NCBI GenBank assembly: GCA_030448265.1
Contig: JAUJNG010000009.1
Span: 1-64,000, forward strand
Length of the DNA stretch: 64,000 nucleotides
From: Abditibacterium sp.
GTDB taxonomy: Bacteria > Armatimonadota > Abditibacteriia > Abditibacteriales > Abditibacteriaceae
Direction: 5' to 3'
Shown: positions 8,419 to 17,363 of the stretch, piece by piece
How the letters are laid out: each line of letters starts with the position of its first letter
Position numbering within the stretch: position 1 is the stretch's first letter
Notes under the pieces: generated by a model
Told to the model about the DNA's origin: nothing
Databases searched by the model: none
The model's input: only the letters and a program-made list of their open reading frames with translations
Position numbers and translations under genes: made by a program

Positions 8419-8682
8419 ATGAATACCGACACCATGAACCAACTCAAAACGCGCCTCAAAAAAATGATCGTGGAGCGCCTATTTTTGGCGGTTGCGCCCG
8501 CCGATATCGCCGACGACGCGCCCCTGATGGAAACCTACGACATCGATTCGGTCGCGCTTTTCGAACTCGTCGTGGGTCTGGAAGACGAATTCGGCATTTC
8601 GCTGGAAGACGCCGATTTTCAGGTCAGCGCGTTTCAAACCGTCAATTCGATGGCCGATTTCGTTTCCAAAAAGGCGGAGTAA
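8419..8682 (+). CDS. acyl carrier protein
   Basis: 87-residue four-helix carrier protein. The phosphopantetheine attachment serine lies in YDIDSVALFELV (about residue 44); the usual DSL is DSV here. Acidic helix II/III (GLEDEFGISLEDADF) is typical. It is followed within seven bases by two alpha/beta hydrolases. The same ACP-hydrolase-hydrolase order is seen in exosortase A loci. It is therefore more likely a dedicated carrier for the local pathway than the housekeeping fatty-acid ACP. Confidence 0.88.
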   Translation: MNTDTMNQLKTRLKKMIVERLFLAVAPADIADDAPLMETYDIDSVALFELVVGLEDEFGISLEDADFQVSAFQTVNSMADFVSKKAE

Positions 8683-8688
8683 CGCGCC

Positions 8689-9453
8689 TTGCAAGCCTTC
8701 TTTTTTCCCACCGGCGACGCTTTGCGACTCTTCGGCGTCTGGCGCGGGGTGGAAGCGGCGCGGCGCGTTTGGGTTTTGTGCCCGCCTTTTGCCGAAGAAG
8801 AAAAATCGGCGCGGCGCGTTTTGACCCTCATCGCGCAAGAATTGGAAAAGCGCGGCGAGTCGTCGCTACTGTTTTCGTTTCGCGGCACCGGCGACAGCGA
8901 GGGCGATTTCGCCGCCGCGAATTTAACCGCATGGCGCGAAGATTTGCGCGCGGCGCGTGACGAAGTGAAAAAACGCGCGCCCCACGCGGAGATCGCGCTT
9001 TTGGGCGTGCGTCTGGGCGCAACTCTGGCGCTTCTGGAAGCCGAAAGCCTCGGCGCCCAAACCCTGGTCTTGATCGAGCCGCTCCTGTCGGGCCGCTCGT
9101 TTTTGATGCAGCAGAGCGCCAAAAAACAAATTCGCGCCCAACTCACCGGCGAAGCCGAGGCGAAAAGCGACCATTCGCCCTCCGATGATTTGGACGGCTG
9201 GAAACTCGGTGCAGGGATGAAAACCGAACTTTCGACTCTCGATTTGAAACGCGAAATGCCCTCATTTTCGCGAAAGGCTCATATTTTCCAAGTCGGGCCG
9301 CGCGCTGAAGTCGCGCCGCCGTTGCAACACTTCGCCGACGGCTTGAACAGCCAGGCGCGCGCCGTCGTGATGCCGCCGTTCTGGAATTTGATCGATTATT
9401 CCGATCCCGCGCCGCTTCTGGACGGCTTGAAAAGCGAGGTTTTCGATGGCTGA
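8689..9453 (+). CDS. alpha/beta hydrolase, exosortase-A-associated hydrolase 2 type
   Basis: Starts at TTG 8689, six bases after the ACP stop. The alpha/beta-hydrolase fold is suggested by WVLCPPFAEEEKSARR, SFRGTGDSEGDF and VLIEPLLSGRS. The nucleophile elbow reads GVRLGATLAL, with Arg where Ser is expected. The same GxRxG elbow is my recollection of the 'hydrolase 2, exosortase A system-associated' family, so loss of the nucleophile may be a family trait. A carrier-linked ligand or scaffold role is possible. It overlaps the next gene by eight bases. Confidence 0.7.
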   Translation: MQAFFFPTGDALRLFGVWRGVEAARRVWVLCPPFAEEEKSARRVLTLIAQELEKRGESSLLFSFRGTGDSEGDFAAANLTAWREDLRAARDEVKKRAPHAEIALLGVRLGATLALLEAESLGAQTLVLIEPLLSGRSFLMQQSAKKQIRAQLTGEAEAKSDHSPSDDLDGWKLGAGMKTELSTLDLKREMPSFSRKAHIFQVGPRAEVAPPLQHFADGLNSQARAVVMPPFWNLIDYSDPAPLLDGLKSEVFDG

Positions 9454-10300
9454 ACACGCCCTCATTTTCCCCAACGCGCGCGGCGAAAACCTCGTCGGCG
9501 TTTTCCACGAACCGCTTCAGACGCCGCGCGCCGCGATGGTGATGCTGCACGGCTGGAGCGGCACGCGATGCGGCCCCCATCAGATGCTCACGCGCGCCGC
9601 GCGCTTGTTTTGCGAGCATAACTACGCGATTTTGCGCTTCGATTTCGCCGGACGCGGCGACAGCGACGGCGACACCGAACTCGCGACCCTCGCCACGATG
9701 CAAGGCGACGCGCGCGCCGCTTTCGCCTGGATGCGCGCCCAAACTCCCGCGCCGCTGCTGGTTCTGGGCTTGTGTTCGGGCTGTGAAATCGCCGTCGCGA
9801 GCGTCGAAGATTCGCTGGGCGGCGCGATTTTGTGGAGCGCGCCGGTGTTCGCGGCGCTGCCTTCGGAGGAGCGCGCGGCCAAAAAACGCGGCGCCAACCT
9901 CAAAAAATACGCGCGCAAACTGCTCAACCCTTCGACTTACGCCAAAATTTTGCGCGGGCAAATCGATACTCAGGCGGTGTCCAAAGCGATGGCCGGCGGG
10001 GGCGGCGCGGCCTCGAAAAACCTCGAATCGAACCAGCCAGGGCAGTTGCCGCGTGGGTTTCGAAATGCGGCGCTCGAAAAATGGCGCGCTTTTGAGGCGC
10101 CGCGCTTGCAGATTTACGGCGGCGCCGATCCCATCACGCCCGAAGCGCTGGGATGGTATCGAGACAACAGTGGGCGCGAGGCGGATGTCGCGCTGATCGA
10201 GGGTGCCAACCATTCGTTTTACGGGCTTGATTGGGAGCATCAGGTCTTCGAGAGAACGCTCGAATGGCTGGGGAAATGGCAGAGAGAACGGGAGAAATAG
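9446..10300 (+). CDS. alpha/beta hydrolase, exosortase-A-associated hydrolase 1 type
   Basis: MLHGWSGTRCGPHQM supplies the HGW oxyanion region, RFDFAGRGDSDG the typical second loop, and GLCSGCE the nucleophile elbow with Ser. YGGADPI gives the acid loop and GANHSFYG the catalytic His. Unlike its upstream partner it has a full Ser-Asp-His set. The pair following an ACP resembles the exosortase A accessory module, but no exosortase or PEP-CTERM gene is in the window. Substrate is unknown; an acyl-thioester or lipid-linked intermediate is inferred. Confidence 0.72.
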   Translation: MAEHALIFPNARGENLVGVFHEPLQTPRAAMVMLHGWSGTRCGPHQMLTRAARLFCEHNYAILRFDFAGRGDSDGDTELATLATMQGDARAAFAWMRAQTPAPLLVLGLCSGCEIAVASVEDSLGGAILWSAPVFAALPSEERAAKKRGANLKKYARKLLNPSTYAKILRGQIDTQAVSKAMAGGGGAASKNLESNQPGQLPRGFRNAALEKWRAFEAPRLQIYGGADPITPEALGWYRDNSGREADVALIEGANHSFYGLDWEHQVFERTLEWLGKWQREREK

Positions 10301-10321
10301 CGGCCAGCCAGAACCATTGAG

Positions 10322-10491
10322 GCTTGGTGTTTGGCCCCTCCCGTCGCCCAGAGGGCACCCGACTCCCCACCAGTGGAGAGGGAGTCAGACTCCCATTTGC
10401 AGGTTTTCGCTCAACCTGCCGCCAAAACGGAGCAAGCCGCAGTTTGACCCCCTCTCCACTGGTGGGGACGGACGGGGAGGGGCCAAACACC
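10322..10491. repeat. composite palindrome with three nested arms
   Basis: Outer arms 10322-10340 / 10473-10491 (19 bp, TTGGTGTTTGGCCCCTCCC). Middle arms 10364-10380 / 10448-10464 (17 bp, CCCACCAGTGGAGAGGG). Inner hairpin 10397-10403 / 10411-10417. The left half carries an unpaired CGCCCAGAGGGCACCCGA module that recurs at 41418 and 50835. Separates the hydrolase from the GT4 gene. Confidence 0.85.
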
Positions 10492-10597
10492 AAATCGCAG
10501 TGGCTCTCGAAGGGCAATTATTTACCTGAGAAATCGGTTAAAATAGCCCTGTTCTCGTTGCCGCATCATTCTTTATCGTTTGGGAGACATTTCATTT

Positions 10598-11800
10598 ATG
10601 GACGCCACAACCCTTGCCCACACCACGACGGAATCGCAATCTTCCTCGGAGCGCACGACGGTGCTTTATCTCAACCACTCGGCGCAGATGAGCGGCGGCG
10701 AAGCTTCGCTGCGCTCGCTGTTGTGGGGCCTGCGCCGCGCCGATTTGCCCTTCGACGCCATGATTGCCCTGCCCGATGGCGGGCGGTTTGCCGAACTGCT
10801 GCGTGATGAAGGCTGGAACGTGACGCTCGCGCCCCTGCGCCGTTTGCAGCGTCCGCGCGGCATTATCGAGAGCATGGCATCGCTCGTTCATGTTTTGCAG
10901 ACCGCGCCGATGATCTGCCGTCTGGTCGAATCGAGCGGCGCTCAAATCGTGCATTCCAATTCGACAACGGCGCATCTGGTGGGCGGGGTCGCGGGCGAAC
11001 GCACGGGACGCCCCACCATCTGGCACTGCCGTGACCTGGTGCCGCTTTCGCGTCTGGCGCCGCAACTGGCGGGCAAAGCGACGCGCGTCGTCGCCATTTC
11101 AAATTGCGTGGCCGAACTTTTGGAGCACGAAGGCGTGCCGTCGGAAAAAATCGTCGTGGTGTCCAACGGCCTCGATCCCGACGAATGGCAGCCCAAAAAG
11201 CGCTCCTTCTTGCGCGAATCGCTTGGTCTGCCCGACGACGCCTTTGTTTTCGGCGTCGTGGGCCAGCTCGTGCCCTGGAAAAACCACGCCGCCTTTATCG
11301 AAGCCGCCGCCCAGGTGTGCGCCGATACCGGCTGCGGCCCCGCGCGCTTCGCCATCATCGGCGGCGATCTGTGGGGCGAACAGGCGCCCTATGTTCAGGA
11401 ACTGCGCGAACTGGTCAAAAAACACGATTTGGTGGAGCGCTTCAACTTCGTTCCGCATCAGGCCGACGGCGCCGACGCTGTGGGCGCGCTCGACTGCCTG
11501 GTGCATCCCACCCACGACGAACCTTTTGGCCGCGTCATCATGGAAGCGATGGCGCTTTCCAAACCGGTCATCGCTATGAACGAAAACGGGCCGCGCGAGA
11601 TCATCACCCACGAACACGATGGCATTTTGGTCGCGCCCGACGAAGAAAACGGCCTCGCCGAGGCGATGAAACGGGTTTTGAGCGACGCCGCCTTGCGCGC
11701 CCATTTGAGCCGGCACTCGCGCGCCAGCATCGAAACCAAGTTTCACATTGACGACAGCGCGGCTAAAATGGCGGAGGTTTATCGAGAACTGGGCGTGTGA
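10598..11800 (+). CDS. glycosyltransferase family 4 (GT-B)
   Basis: Retaining GT-B enzyme. The N-terminal domain has the sugar-acceptor signature LNHSAQMSGGEASLRSLL. The C-terminal domain has VVGQLVPWKNH, and the nucleotide-diphosphate binding segment PFGRVIMEAMALSKPVIA with the EX7E glutamates. About 400 residues, typical. I chose ATG 10598, preceded by TGGGAGAC; an upstream TTG at 10580 is less likely. It closes the 6.6-11.8 kb glycan/lipid cluster; the acceptor is unknown. Confidence 0.88.
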   Translation: MDATTLAHTTTESQSSSERTTVLYLNHSAQMSGGEASLRSLLWGLRRADLPFDAMIALPDGGRFAELLRDEGWNVTLAPLRRLQRPRGIIESMASLVHVLQTAPMICRLVESSGAQIVHSNSTTAHLVGGVAGERTGRPTIWHCRDLVPLSRLAPQLAGKATRVVAISNCVAELLEHEGVPSEKIVVVSNGLDPDEWQPKKRSFLRESLGLPDDAFVFGVVGQLVPWKNHAAFIEAAAQVCADTGCGPARFAIIGGDLWGEQAPYVQELRELVKKHDLVERFNFVPHQADGADAVGALDCLVHPTHDEPFGRVIMEAMALSKPVIAMNENGPREIITHEHDGILVAPDEENGLAEAMKRVLSDAALRAHLSRHSRASIETKFHIDDSAAKMAEVYRELGV

Positions 11801-11869
11801 AGTCGGACTCAAAAAATAACTGTTTTAAATAGCTTGACAGGTTTGTCTGAGCGATGACGCAGCCTGACA

Positions 11870-11942
11870 CGCAGGCACAGAGAGAAACGGAATTTTTAAA
11901 TTTTTTCCCTTTACTTCTCTGTGCCTCCGTTTCTCTGTGGTT
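11870..11942. repeat. imperfect inverted repeat (CACAGAG family) between convergent genes
   Basis: Left arm GCACAGAGAGAAACGG pairs imperfectly with two right segments, CTTCTCTGTGC and CCGTTTCTCTGTG, around an A/T-rich loop. It occupies the gap where the GT4 gene and the PAS/GGDEF/EAL gene meet tail to tail, and may serve as a bidirectional terminator. Confidence 0.55.
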
Positions 11943-11961
11943 GATTTGGAAAAGGGCGGAC

Positions 11962-14900
11962 TTACCACGTTGGATTCTGCAACAGCAGTTCCTCGATTTT
12001 CTCGGCTTCAAGCGGTTTTGAAAAGAAAAAGCCCTGCGCGAAACCGCAGCCCATGGCGCGCAGGTTTTCGAGCTGCGCGGGGGTTTCGACGCCTTCGGCC
12101 ACCACCGACAGCGACAGACCGCCCGCGAGCGATAAAATCGTGTTCACGATCTCGTTTTTGGCATCGGGGCGCATCTGGGAGACGAAAGAACGGTCGATTT
12201 TGAGCGTGTCGAGCGGGAAACGATGCAGGTAGGACAGTGACGAGTAGCCCGTCCCGAAATCGTCCATCGAAAAGCGAATGCCCAGTTCTTTGAGCTGCAA
12301 AAACATCGCGGCTGCCGATTCCGAGTTCTCCATAATCACGCTTTCGGTGATTTCCAGCTTGAGATGGTGCGGATCGACGCCGGTTTCGGCCACGATTGCG
12401 CGCACTCGCTCGATGGTGTCGGTCTGCGAAAACTGCTGCGACGAGAGGTTGACCGCCATGAAATGAGGCGTTTCGCCCTCGAACTGCCGGCTCCAACGGC
12501 GCGCCTGACGACACGCCTCGCGCAAAACCCACCAGCCCATCGGCACCACGAGGCCGGTCTCTTCGGCGAGCGGAATGAACTCGATGGGCGGCACCAGACC
12601 GCGCGTGGGATGCTGCCAGCGCACTAAAGCTTCATAGCCGCAGATCTGGCCGGTTTGCAGCGAGATGATGGGCTGGTAATGCAGCAAAAGCTCGTCTCGC
12701 TCGATGGCGCGCCACAAATCGGTTTCCATTTCGAGCATTTTCACGGCGCGCTGGTGCATGCTGGCGTCGAAAACCTGATGGCGGGCGCGGCCCAGGCTTT
12801 TGGCGCGATACATCGCGGTGTCGGCGTTGCGCAGCAGTTCGTCGGGCTTCTGGTCGCCGCCGCGACAGGGCGCCACGCCAATCGACACCGTGACGAAAAC
12901 CTCGCGGCCTTCGAGCGCAAAAGGCCGCTCCAATTCTTTTTGAATGCGCCCCGCGACCTCGTTGACATGATCCGAAACGTGCGCGGCGTCGCGGATGTCG
13001 TCGAGCAAAATCGCGAACTCGTCGCCGCCCAATCGCGCCACCGTATCGCCAGGGCGCAGGCACGAATCGAAGCGCGCCGCCGCTTCGACCAGAAGTTGAT
13101 CGCCCGCGCTGTGCCCCAGAGAGTCGTTGATTTTCTTGAAGCGGTCGATGTCGAGAAACAGCACCGCAAAGGTGTATTCGGGGTTGCGTCCCGCCAGGGA
13201 CAGGGTGCGCTCCAGGCGGTCGCGGAAGAGGGCGCGGTTGGGCAGGCCGGTGAGCACGTCGTAGAAGGCGTTGCGCGAAAGCTGCGCTTCGGCGATTTTG
13301 CGCGCGGTGATGTCGGTTTGCGAGCCGGCGATGCGATGCGCCGCGCCGTCGTCGCCCGTCACGGCCAGGCCGCGTCCCAGCATCCAGCAAAACGATCCGG
13401 CGGCGGTGCGCAGACGATACTCGCACTCGAAATGCGGAGTTTGTCCGCTCAAATGGGCGTCCAGGGTGGCGCGCAGAGGCCCAGTGTCTTCGGGATGGAC
13501 GCGCGAAAACCATTCGTCGGGAGAAGAGCCGATGGCATCGTCGGCGTAACCGATCATCTTTTTCCAGCGCGGCGAGAAGTAAATCTGGTCGTTTTGAAGG
13601 TTCCAATCCCATAAACCGTCGTTGGCGCCCTGAGCAGCGAGGGCGTAGCGCTGTTCGCTTTCGCGCAGCGCGCGCTGCGATTCGACGCTTTCGGTGACAT
13701 CCTGAATCGAACCGACCAGGCGCACGGCGCGGGCCGCCTCGTCGGTTTCGATGTGGGAAAGCGTTTGCATGGTGCGCTGGGCGCCGTCGGGCCGCGCGAT
13801 GGGGACGAGCATGGCCTCATCCTGGGCCATGTCGAGGGCGAGGGGCAGCTGCCCCTGAACGGCGTCGCGCGAAGCGGGCGAGAGAAAGGGCAAAATCGAC
13901 TCGACATCGGGCGAAAAACTATCGGGAGCGCGCCCCAACAGGCGAAACATCTCCTCCGACCATACGACCTCGTTGGTGGCGAAATTCCACTCGAACGATC
14001 CCAGGCGCGCCAGCCGCTGCGCCTCGCTGAGCGCGCTGCGCGAGCGCAAAATTTCTTCCTGAGCGTTGCGGCTGGCCGTGACATCAATCACCAGGCCGTC
14101 CCACACCGTGCTGTCGTCGAGCAGGCGCACGGGCCGCGCCTGGCCGCGAATCCAGCGCGTTTCGCCGCTCTGGTGCGTGATGCGGCCTTCCCATTCCCAG
14201 GGCGTGAGGGTTTTTTCCGACTCGAAAATCGTCTCGAACAGGTTGCCCAACTCATCGGGATGGACGATTTCGATGAGGATTTGGGCGTCGCGCAGCACGT
14301 CTTCGGGTTCGACTCCGTAGATTTCGCGGCAGCCGTCCGAAACCGAGAGGAAACGCATTTTGCCCGACAGCGCGCGGTGAAAGCGATACACCATGCCAGG
14401 CGCGTTGGCCACGATGCGCGCGAAACGCGCCTCGCTCTCATCGAGTTCGCGCCGCACGCGCACCCGTTCAGTGATGTCGTAGGAAACGCCCGCGATACCG
14501 GTGATTTGGCCCTGCGCGTCGCGCGTGGGAGCGTAGGTCACATCGAGAACGACATCGCCGACTTCGAGAAGAGTGTGCGCCGCTCCGCCGCCCAGCGCGT
14601 GGCGCATCAGGTCGGCGACGGCGCCTTCCTGTCCGTAGAGATCAAAAACCGATTTGCCCACGGCTTCGTCGGTTTTCAACGGTTCGGGAACGTCCCCTTC
14701 GAAGAGCGTGAAAACGCCGTTCTGGTCAGTGGCCCAGATCATGACCGGCACGGCATCCATCACGGCCCTCAACTGCGCCTGGCTCTGGCGGGCCAAATCT
14801 TCGGCCTGGCGGCGCTGCGTGATGTCGAGCATGGTGCCCACGATGCGGCACCCCGAGTCGTCGCGCTGAAATTCGGCCTGGACGTGAACGGTGCGCTCCT

Positions 14901-16050
14901 CGCCGCCGGGCCGCAGCACGCGATACTGCTCATCATAGGAGGCGCTGCTTCGCGTCTCTGCATACAGCGACATCGCTTTTTCGACATCGTCGGGATGGAC
15001 GAGCGAGCGGAATAACTCGCGCGTGGGCGTCACGCTTTGGGGTTCCAGGCCGAAAATGCGAAACACTTCGTCCGACCAGAGGATTTGCCTGGGCTGAAGC
15101 GTTTCGGGATCGAGTTCCGAAACCCACGAACCGAAATGTGTCAGGCGCTGCGCCGCCGCGAGGTTGCGGTGGCTTTGGCGGAGCGCATTGCGCGCTTCGA
15201 TTTTCTCGGTGACATCGGAAAAGAAAATCACCCACGTCGCCACCTCGCCGTTGGGATTCCTAATCGGCGAAATCTGCATCGCGCACCAGAACGCGCTTCC
15301 CTCTTTGCGGTAGATCCAAAGGGTGCCCTCGAAAGCGCGCCCCGCCCGCACGCTTTGCCACAGCGCGCGCACCGTGTCGGCGTTGGTGCCCTGGCCCTGC
15401 AAAAACTGGGGAGTCCGCCCCCGAGCTTCGGGCGCGGCGTAGCCGGTCAGGGTTTCGAAGGCCGAATTGACGTAGGTGATGAGGTAACCGGCTCGCGCAT
15501 CGAGCAGGGCCACGCCCACGCCTGCGCTGTCGATGGCGGCGCGCATCTGGGCGTTCTGCGCGACGGCGCCGCGCAGTTCCTGCTGCGCGTGGGCATAACG
15601 CAGGGCGCGTTCCAGAATCGCGGCATCGAGAGCGTCCTGGGGCAAAGCGCCGGCGGCGCCCGCCTGAAGAGCCGCCGCGTGAACGTTTAACTCCTCGCGC
15701 GCGGCCAGCAGAATCAGCGGCGCACCGACACCGCGCGCAACCGCAGCGCGCACCAGTTCCAGGCCGGAATCTTCGCCCAGAGCGGAGATGAGAACGATGT
15801 CGTGAACGCCGCGCCCCATGACTCGCAGGGCGTGTTCGCCCTTGGGCACCCAATCGAGCAAAAAGCGCGCTTTGGACGCGGCCTGTTCGTTGGTCGCCTC
15901 GATTTCATGCAGCAAATCGCGCACGAATTGCCAGTCGCTCTCCGCTCCGCCAGACAGCAAAATACGCAGCGGCGACGCCTGGAAAGGCGGCGATTCAGGC
16001 GTCACTGCACCCGCAGCAGCCGAGAGAGACGAGGACGGCACAGGTTTCAT
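11962..16050 (-). CDS. pseudo-receiver / multi-PAS / GGDEF / EAL protein
   Basis: About 1360 residues. Order: a receiver-like domain (about 20-135); about six PAS/PAC units (roughly 150 to 925, each ending in a DVT/DIT segment); GGDEF (about 935-1095); EAL (about 1105-1355). The receiver resembles hybrid-sensor receivers, but the phospho-acceptor position reads LISALGEDSG, Ser instead of Asp. The GGDEF motif RLGGDEF is intact, with an RPGD inhibitory site just upstream. The EAL domain keeps YEALVRW, DDFGTGYSSL and LKIDRSFV. It could make or break cyclic di-GMP. No transmembrane segment, so cytosolic. I chose ATG 16050; TTG 16068 is an alternative. Confidence 0.9.
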   Translation of the reverse strand: MKPVPSSSLSAAAGAVTPESPPFQASPLRILLSGGAESDWQFVRDLLHEIEATNEQAASKARFLLDWVPKGEHALRVMGRGVHDIVLISALGEDSGLELVRAAVARGVGAPLILLAAREELNVHAAALQAGAAGALPQDALDAAILERALRYAHAQQELRGAVAQNAQMRAAIDSAGVGVALLDARAGYLITYVNSAFETLTGYAAPEARGRTPQFLQGQGTNADTVRALWQSVRAGRAFEGTLWIYRKEGSAFWCAMQISPIRNPNGEVATWVIFFSDVTEKIEARNALRQSHRNLAAAQRLTHFGSWVSELDPETLQPRQILWSDEVFRIFGLEPQSVTPTRELFRSLVHPDDVEKAMSLYAETRSSASYDEQYRVLRPGGEERTVHVQAEFQRDDSGCRIVGTMLDITQRRQAEDLARQSQAQLRAVMDAVPVMIWATDQNGVFTLFEGDVPEPLKTDEAVGKSVFDLYGQEGAVADLMRHALGGGAAHTLLEVGDVVLDVTYAPTRDAQGQITGIAGVSYDITERVRVRRELDESEARFARIVANAPGMVYRFHRALSGKMRFLSVSDGCREIYGVEPEDVLRDAQILIEIVHPDELGNLFETIFESEKTLTPWEWEGRITHQSGETRWIRGQARPVRLLDDSTVWDGLVIDVTASRNAQEEILRSRSALSEAQRLARLGSFEWNFATNEVVWSEEMFRLLGRAPDSFSPDVESILPFLSPASRDAVQGQLPLALDMAQDEAMLVPIARPDGAQRTMQTLSHIETDEAARAVRLVGSIQDVTESVESQRALRESEQRYALAAQGANDGLWDWNLQNDQIYFSPRWKKMIGYADDAIGSSPDEWFSRVHPEDTGPLRATLDAHLSGQTPHFECEYRLRTAAGSFCWMLGRGLAVTGDDGAAHRIAGSQTDITARKIAEAQLSRNAFYDVLTGLPNRALFRDRLERTLSLAGRNPEYTFAVLFLDIDRFKKINDSLGHSAGDQLLVEAAARFDSCLRPGDTVARLGGDEFAILLDDIRDAAHVSDHVNEVAGRIQKELERPFALEGREVFVTVSIGVAPCRGGDQKPDELLRNADTAMYRAKSLGRARHQVFDASMHQRAVKMLEMETDLWRAIERDELLLHYQPIISLQTGQICGYEALVRWQHPTRGLVPPIEFIPLAEETGLVVPMGWWVLREACRQARRWSRQFEGETPHFMAVNLSSQQFSQTDTIERVRAIVAETGVDPHHLKLEITESVIMENSESAAAMFLQLKELGIRFSMDDFGTGYSSLSYLHRFPLDTLKIDRSFVSQMRPDAKNEIVNTILSLAGGLSLSVVAEGVETPAQLENLRAMGCGFAQGFFFSKPLEAEKIEELLLQNPTW

Positions 16051-16149
16051 ACTCGATAAATATCGCAAAGTCGAAACATTTTCGCGGGCCAGTTGGAGAC
16101 GTTTGACAGATATAGCACCTCAAGATCGAAAGGCTACACTTCCAGCCAC

Positions 16150-16212
16150 GCGGGGCAAACGTCCTCTTCCAATCGGAGCGGTTCGACAATTGGAAGAGGA
16201 CGTTTGTCCCGC
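16150..16212. repeat. REP-like palindrome, copy 2
   Basis: Arms of 25 bases: GCGGGGCAAACGTCCTCTTC at the left end and its complement ending in GTTTGTCCCGC at the right, around the ATTGGAAG core. It lies upstream of the PAS/GGDEF/EAL start in a 405-base gap. The rest of that gap shows only the fabI terminator. Confidence 0.85.
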
Positions 16213-16376
16213 TCAAAGCTGTAGCCTCTACCTCTTTAAATGCTATAGAGCGTTTGCGGAATTAACCACTTGCACAGTTTAGGCCCTGCGAAATGCTTTC
16301 TGGTAAAAGTATGCCCGTTCTACAAAACCGTTGGGCAGGCGTTAGCTGGTTTTCACGCCCAGAAACGAAATGAATG

Positions 16377-16410
16377 CGAAAAACGGGGCGCAACCTCGTT
16401 GCGCCCCGTT
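16377..16410 (-). terminator. rho-independent terminator of fabI
   Basis: Perfect 13-bp stem AACGGGGCGCAAC / GTTGCGCCCCGTT with a 3-base loop, followed on the minus strand by TTTTT. It lies 46 bases downstream of the fabI stop. Confidence 0.85.
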
Positions 16411-16455
16411 TCTCGCTTGGCCTACGGCTGGCAGCCAGCCATAATATGGGCCGTT

Positions 16456-17238
16456 TCACATCCCCATAATCTGATAACCGCCATCGACATAAACGACCTG
16501 TCCGGTGACGAACTGCGAGGCATCGGTGGCGAGATAAAGTCCGGTTCCGCCCAGCGCCGAAGCCTGCGCGGGCCAGGCGAGCGGCGCTTTTTCCTGAACG
16601 TGCGACACCATTTTGCTAAAGCCCGCGATGCCCGATCCGGCCAGCGTTTTAGTCGGCCCCGCCGAAATGCAGTTGACGCGAATCCCCTTCGGGCCCAACT
16701 CGTGCGCCAGATAGCGCGCCGAGCATTCCAGACCGGCTTTGGCTACGCCCATCACGTTGTAGTTGGGCAGCACTTTTTCGCTTCCCAGATAGGTCATGGC
16801 CACAATCGAGCCGCCATTGGTCATCATCGGCGCCGCGTATTGCGCCATCGAAATCAGGGAATAAGTCGAAACATCGAGCGCGATGCGGAACTGTTCGCGC
16901 GTGGTGTGCGAAAACGGGTTGGAAAGCGCGTCGCGGGGCGCGAAAGCGACCGAATGAAGCACTAAATCGACAGTCTCGGTTTTGGTCTTGACGAAACTGA
17001 AAAACGAATCGAGTTCTTCATCGCGCGAGACATCGCAGGGCGCGAGGGCGACTTCTTCACCGAATGTCGAGGCGAGTTCTTCGACGTTTTCTTTGAGGCG
17101 CTCGCCCTGATAATTGAAAATAAGTCGGGCGCCCGCTTCGTGCCACGCCTGCGCGATGGCCCACGCGATGCTGCGCTTGTTGGCCACGCCAAAAATAAGG
17201 CCGGTTTTGCCGGCGAGAGGTTTGTTGGTATCTGTCAT
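16456..17238 (-). CDS. fabI: enoyl-[acyl-carrier-protein] reductase (NADH)
   Basis: Last step of each fatty-acid elongation cycle. The divergent SDR features of FabI are present: GVANKRSIAWAIAQ (cofactor loop), HSVAFAPRDAL, and the active-site YNVMGVAKAGLE with the widely spaced Tyr and Lys. GPTKTLAGSGIAGF is the substrate-binding loop. The C-terminus VDGGYQIMGM is typical. 260 residues. It sits alone between a terminator and a CT-rich inverted repeat. Confidence 0.95.
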   Translation of the reverse strand: MTDTNKPLAGKTGLIFGVANKRSIAWAIAQAWHEAGARLIFNYQGERLKENVEELASTFGEEVALAPCDVSRDEELDSFFSFVKTKTETVDLVLHSVAFAPRDALSNPFSHTTREQFRIALDVSTYSLISMAQYAAPMMTNGGSIVAMTYLGSEKVLPNYNVMGVAKAGLECSARYLAHELGPKGIRVNCISAGPTKTLAGSGIAGFSKMVSHVQEKAPLAWPAQASALGGTGLYLATDASQFVTGQVVYVDGGYQIMGM

Positions 17239-17257
17239 TTACTTGTTCCACTTGAAC

Positions 17258-17358
17258 AAACGGAGGAGCGGAGGAGATTGGTGTGTCGAAGCGAAAACGA
17301 CATCGTTTTCGCTCCCACTTCCCTTCTCCTCCGCTCCTCTGCTCCTCCGCTCCTCTGC
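17258..17358. repeat. GA/CT-rich inverted repeat
   Basis: CGGAGGAGCGGAGGAG pairs with CTCCTCCGCTCCTCTGCTCC further right, with a small inner hairpin AGCGAAAACGAC / ATCGTTTTCGCT. It occupies the gap between the 17364-18662 gene and fabI. Confidence 0.65.
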
Positions 17359-17363
17359 TGGAT

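Noticed and set aside
11962-16068. Long plus-strand frames opposite the PAS/GGDEF/EAL gene
   Set aside because: Antisense frames stay open because of high GC at third positions; no domain or plausible start is visible.
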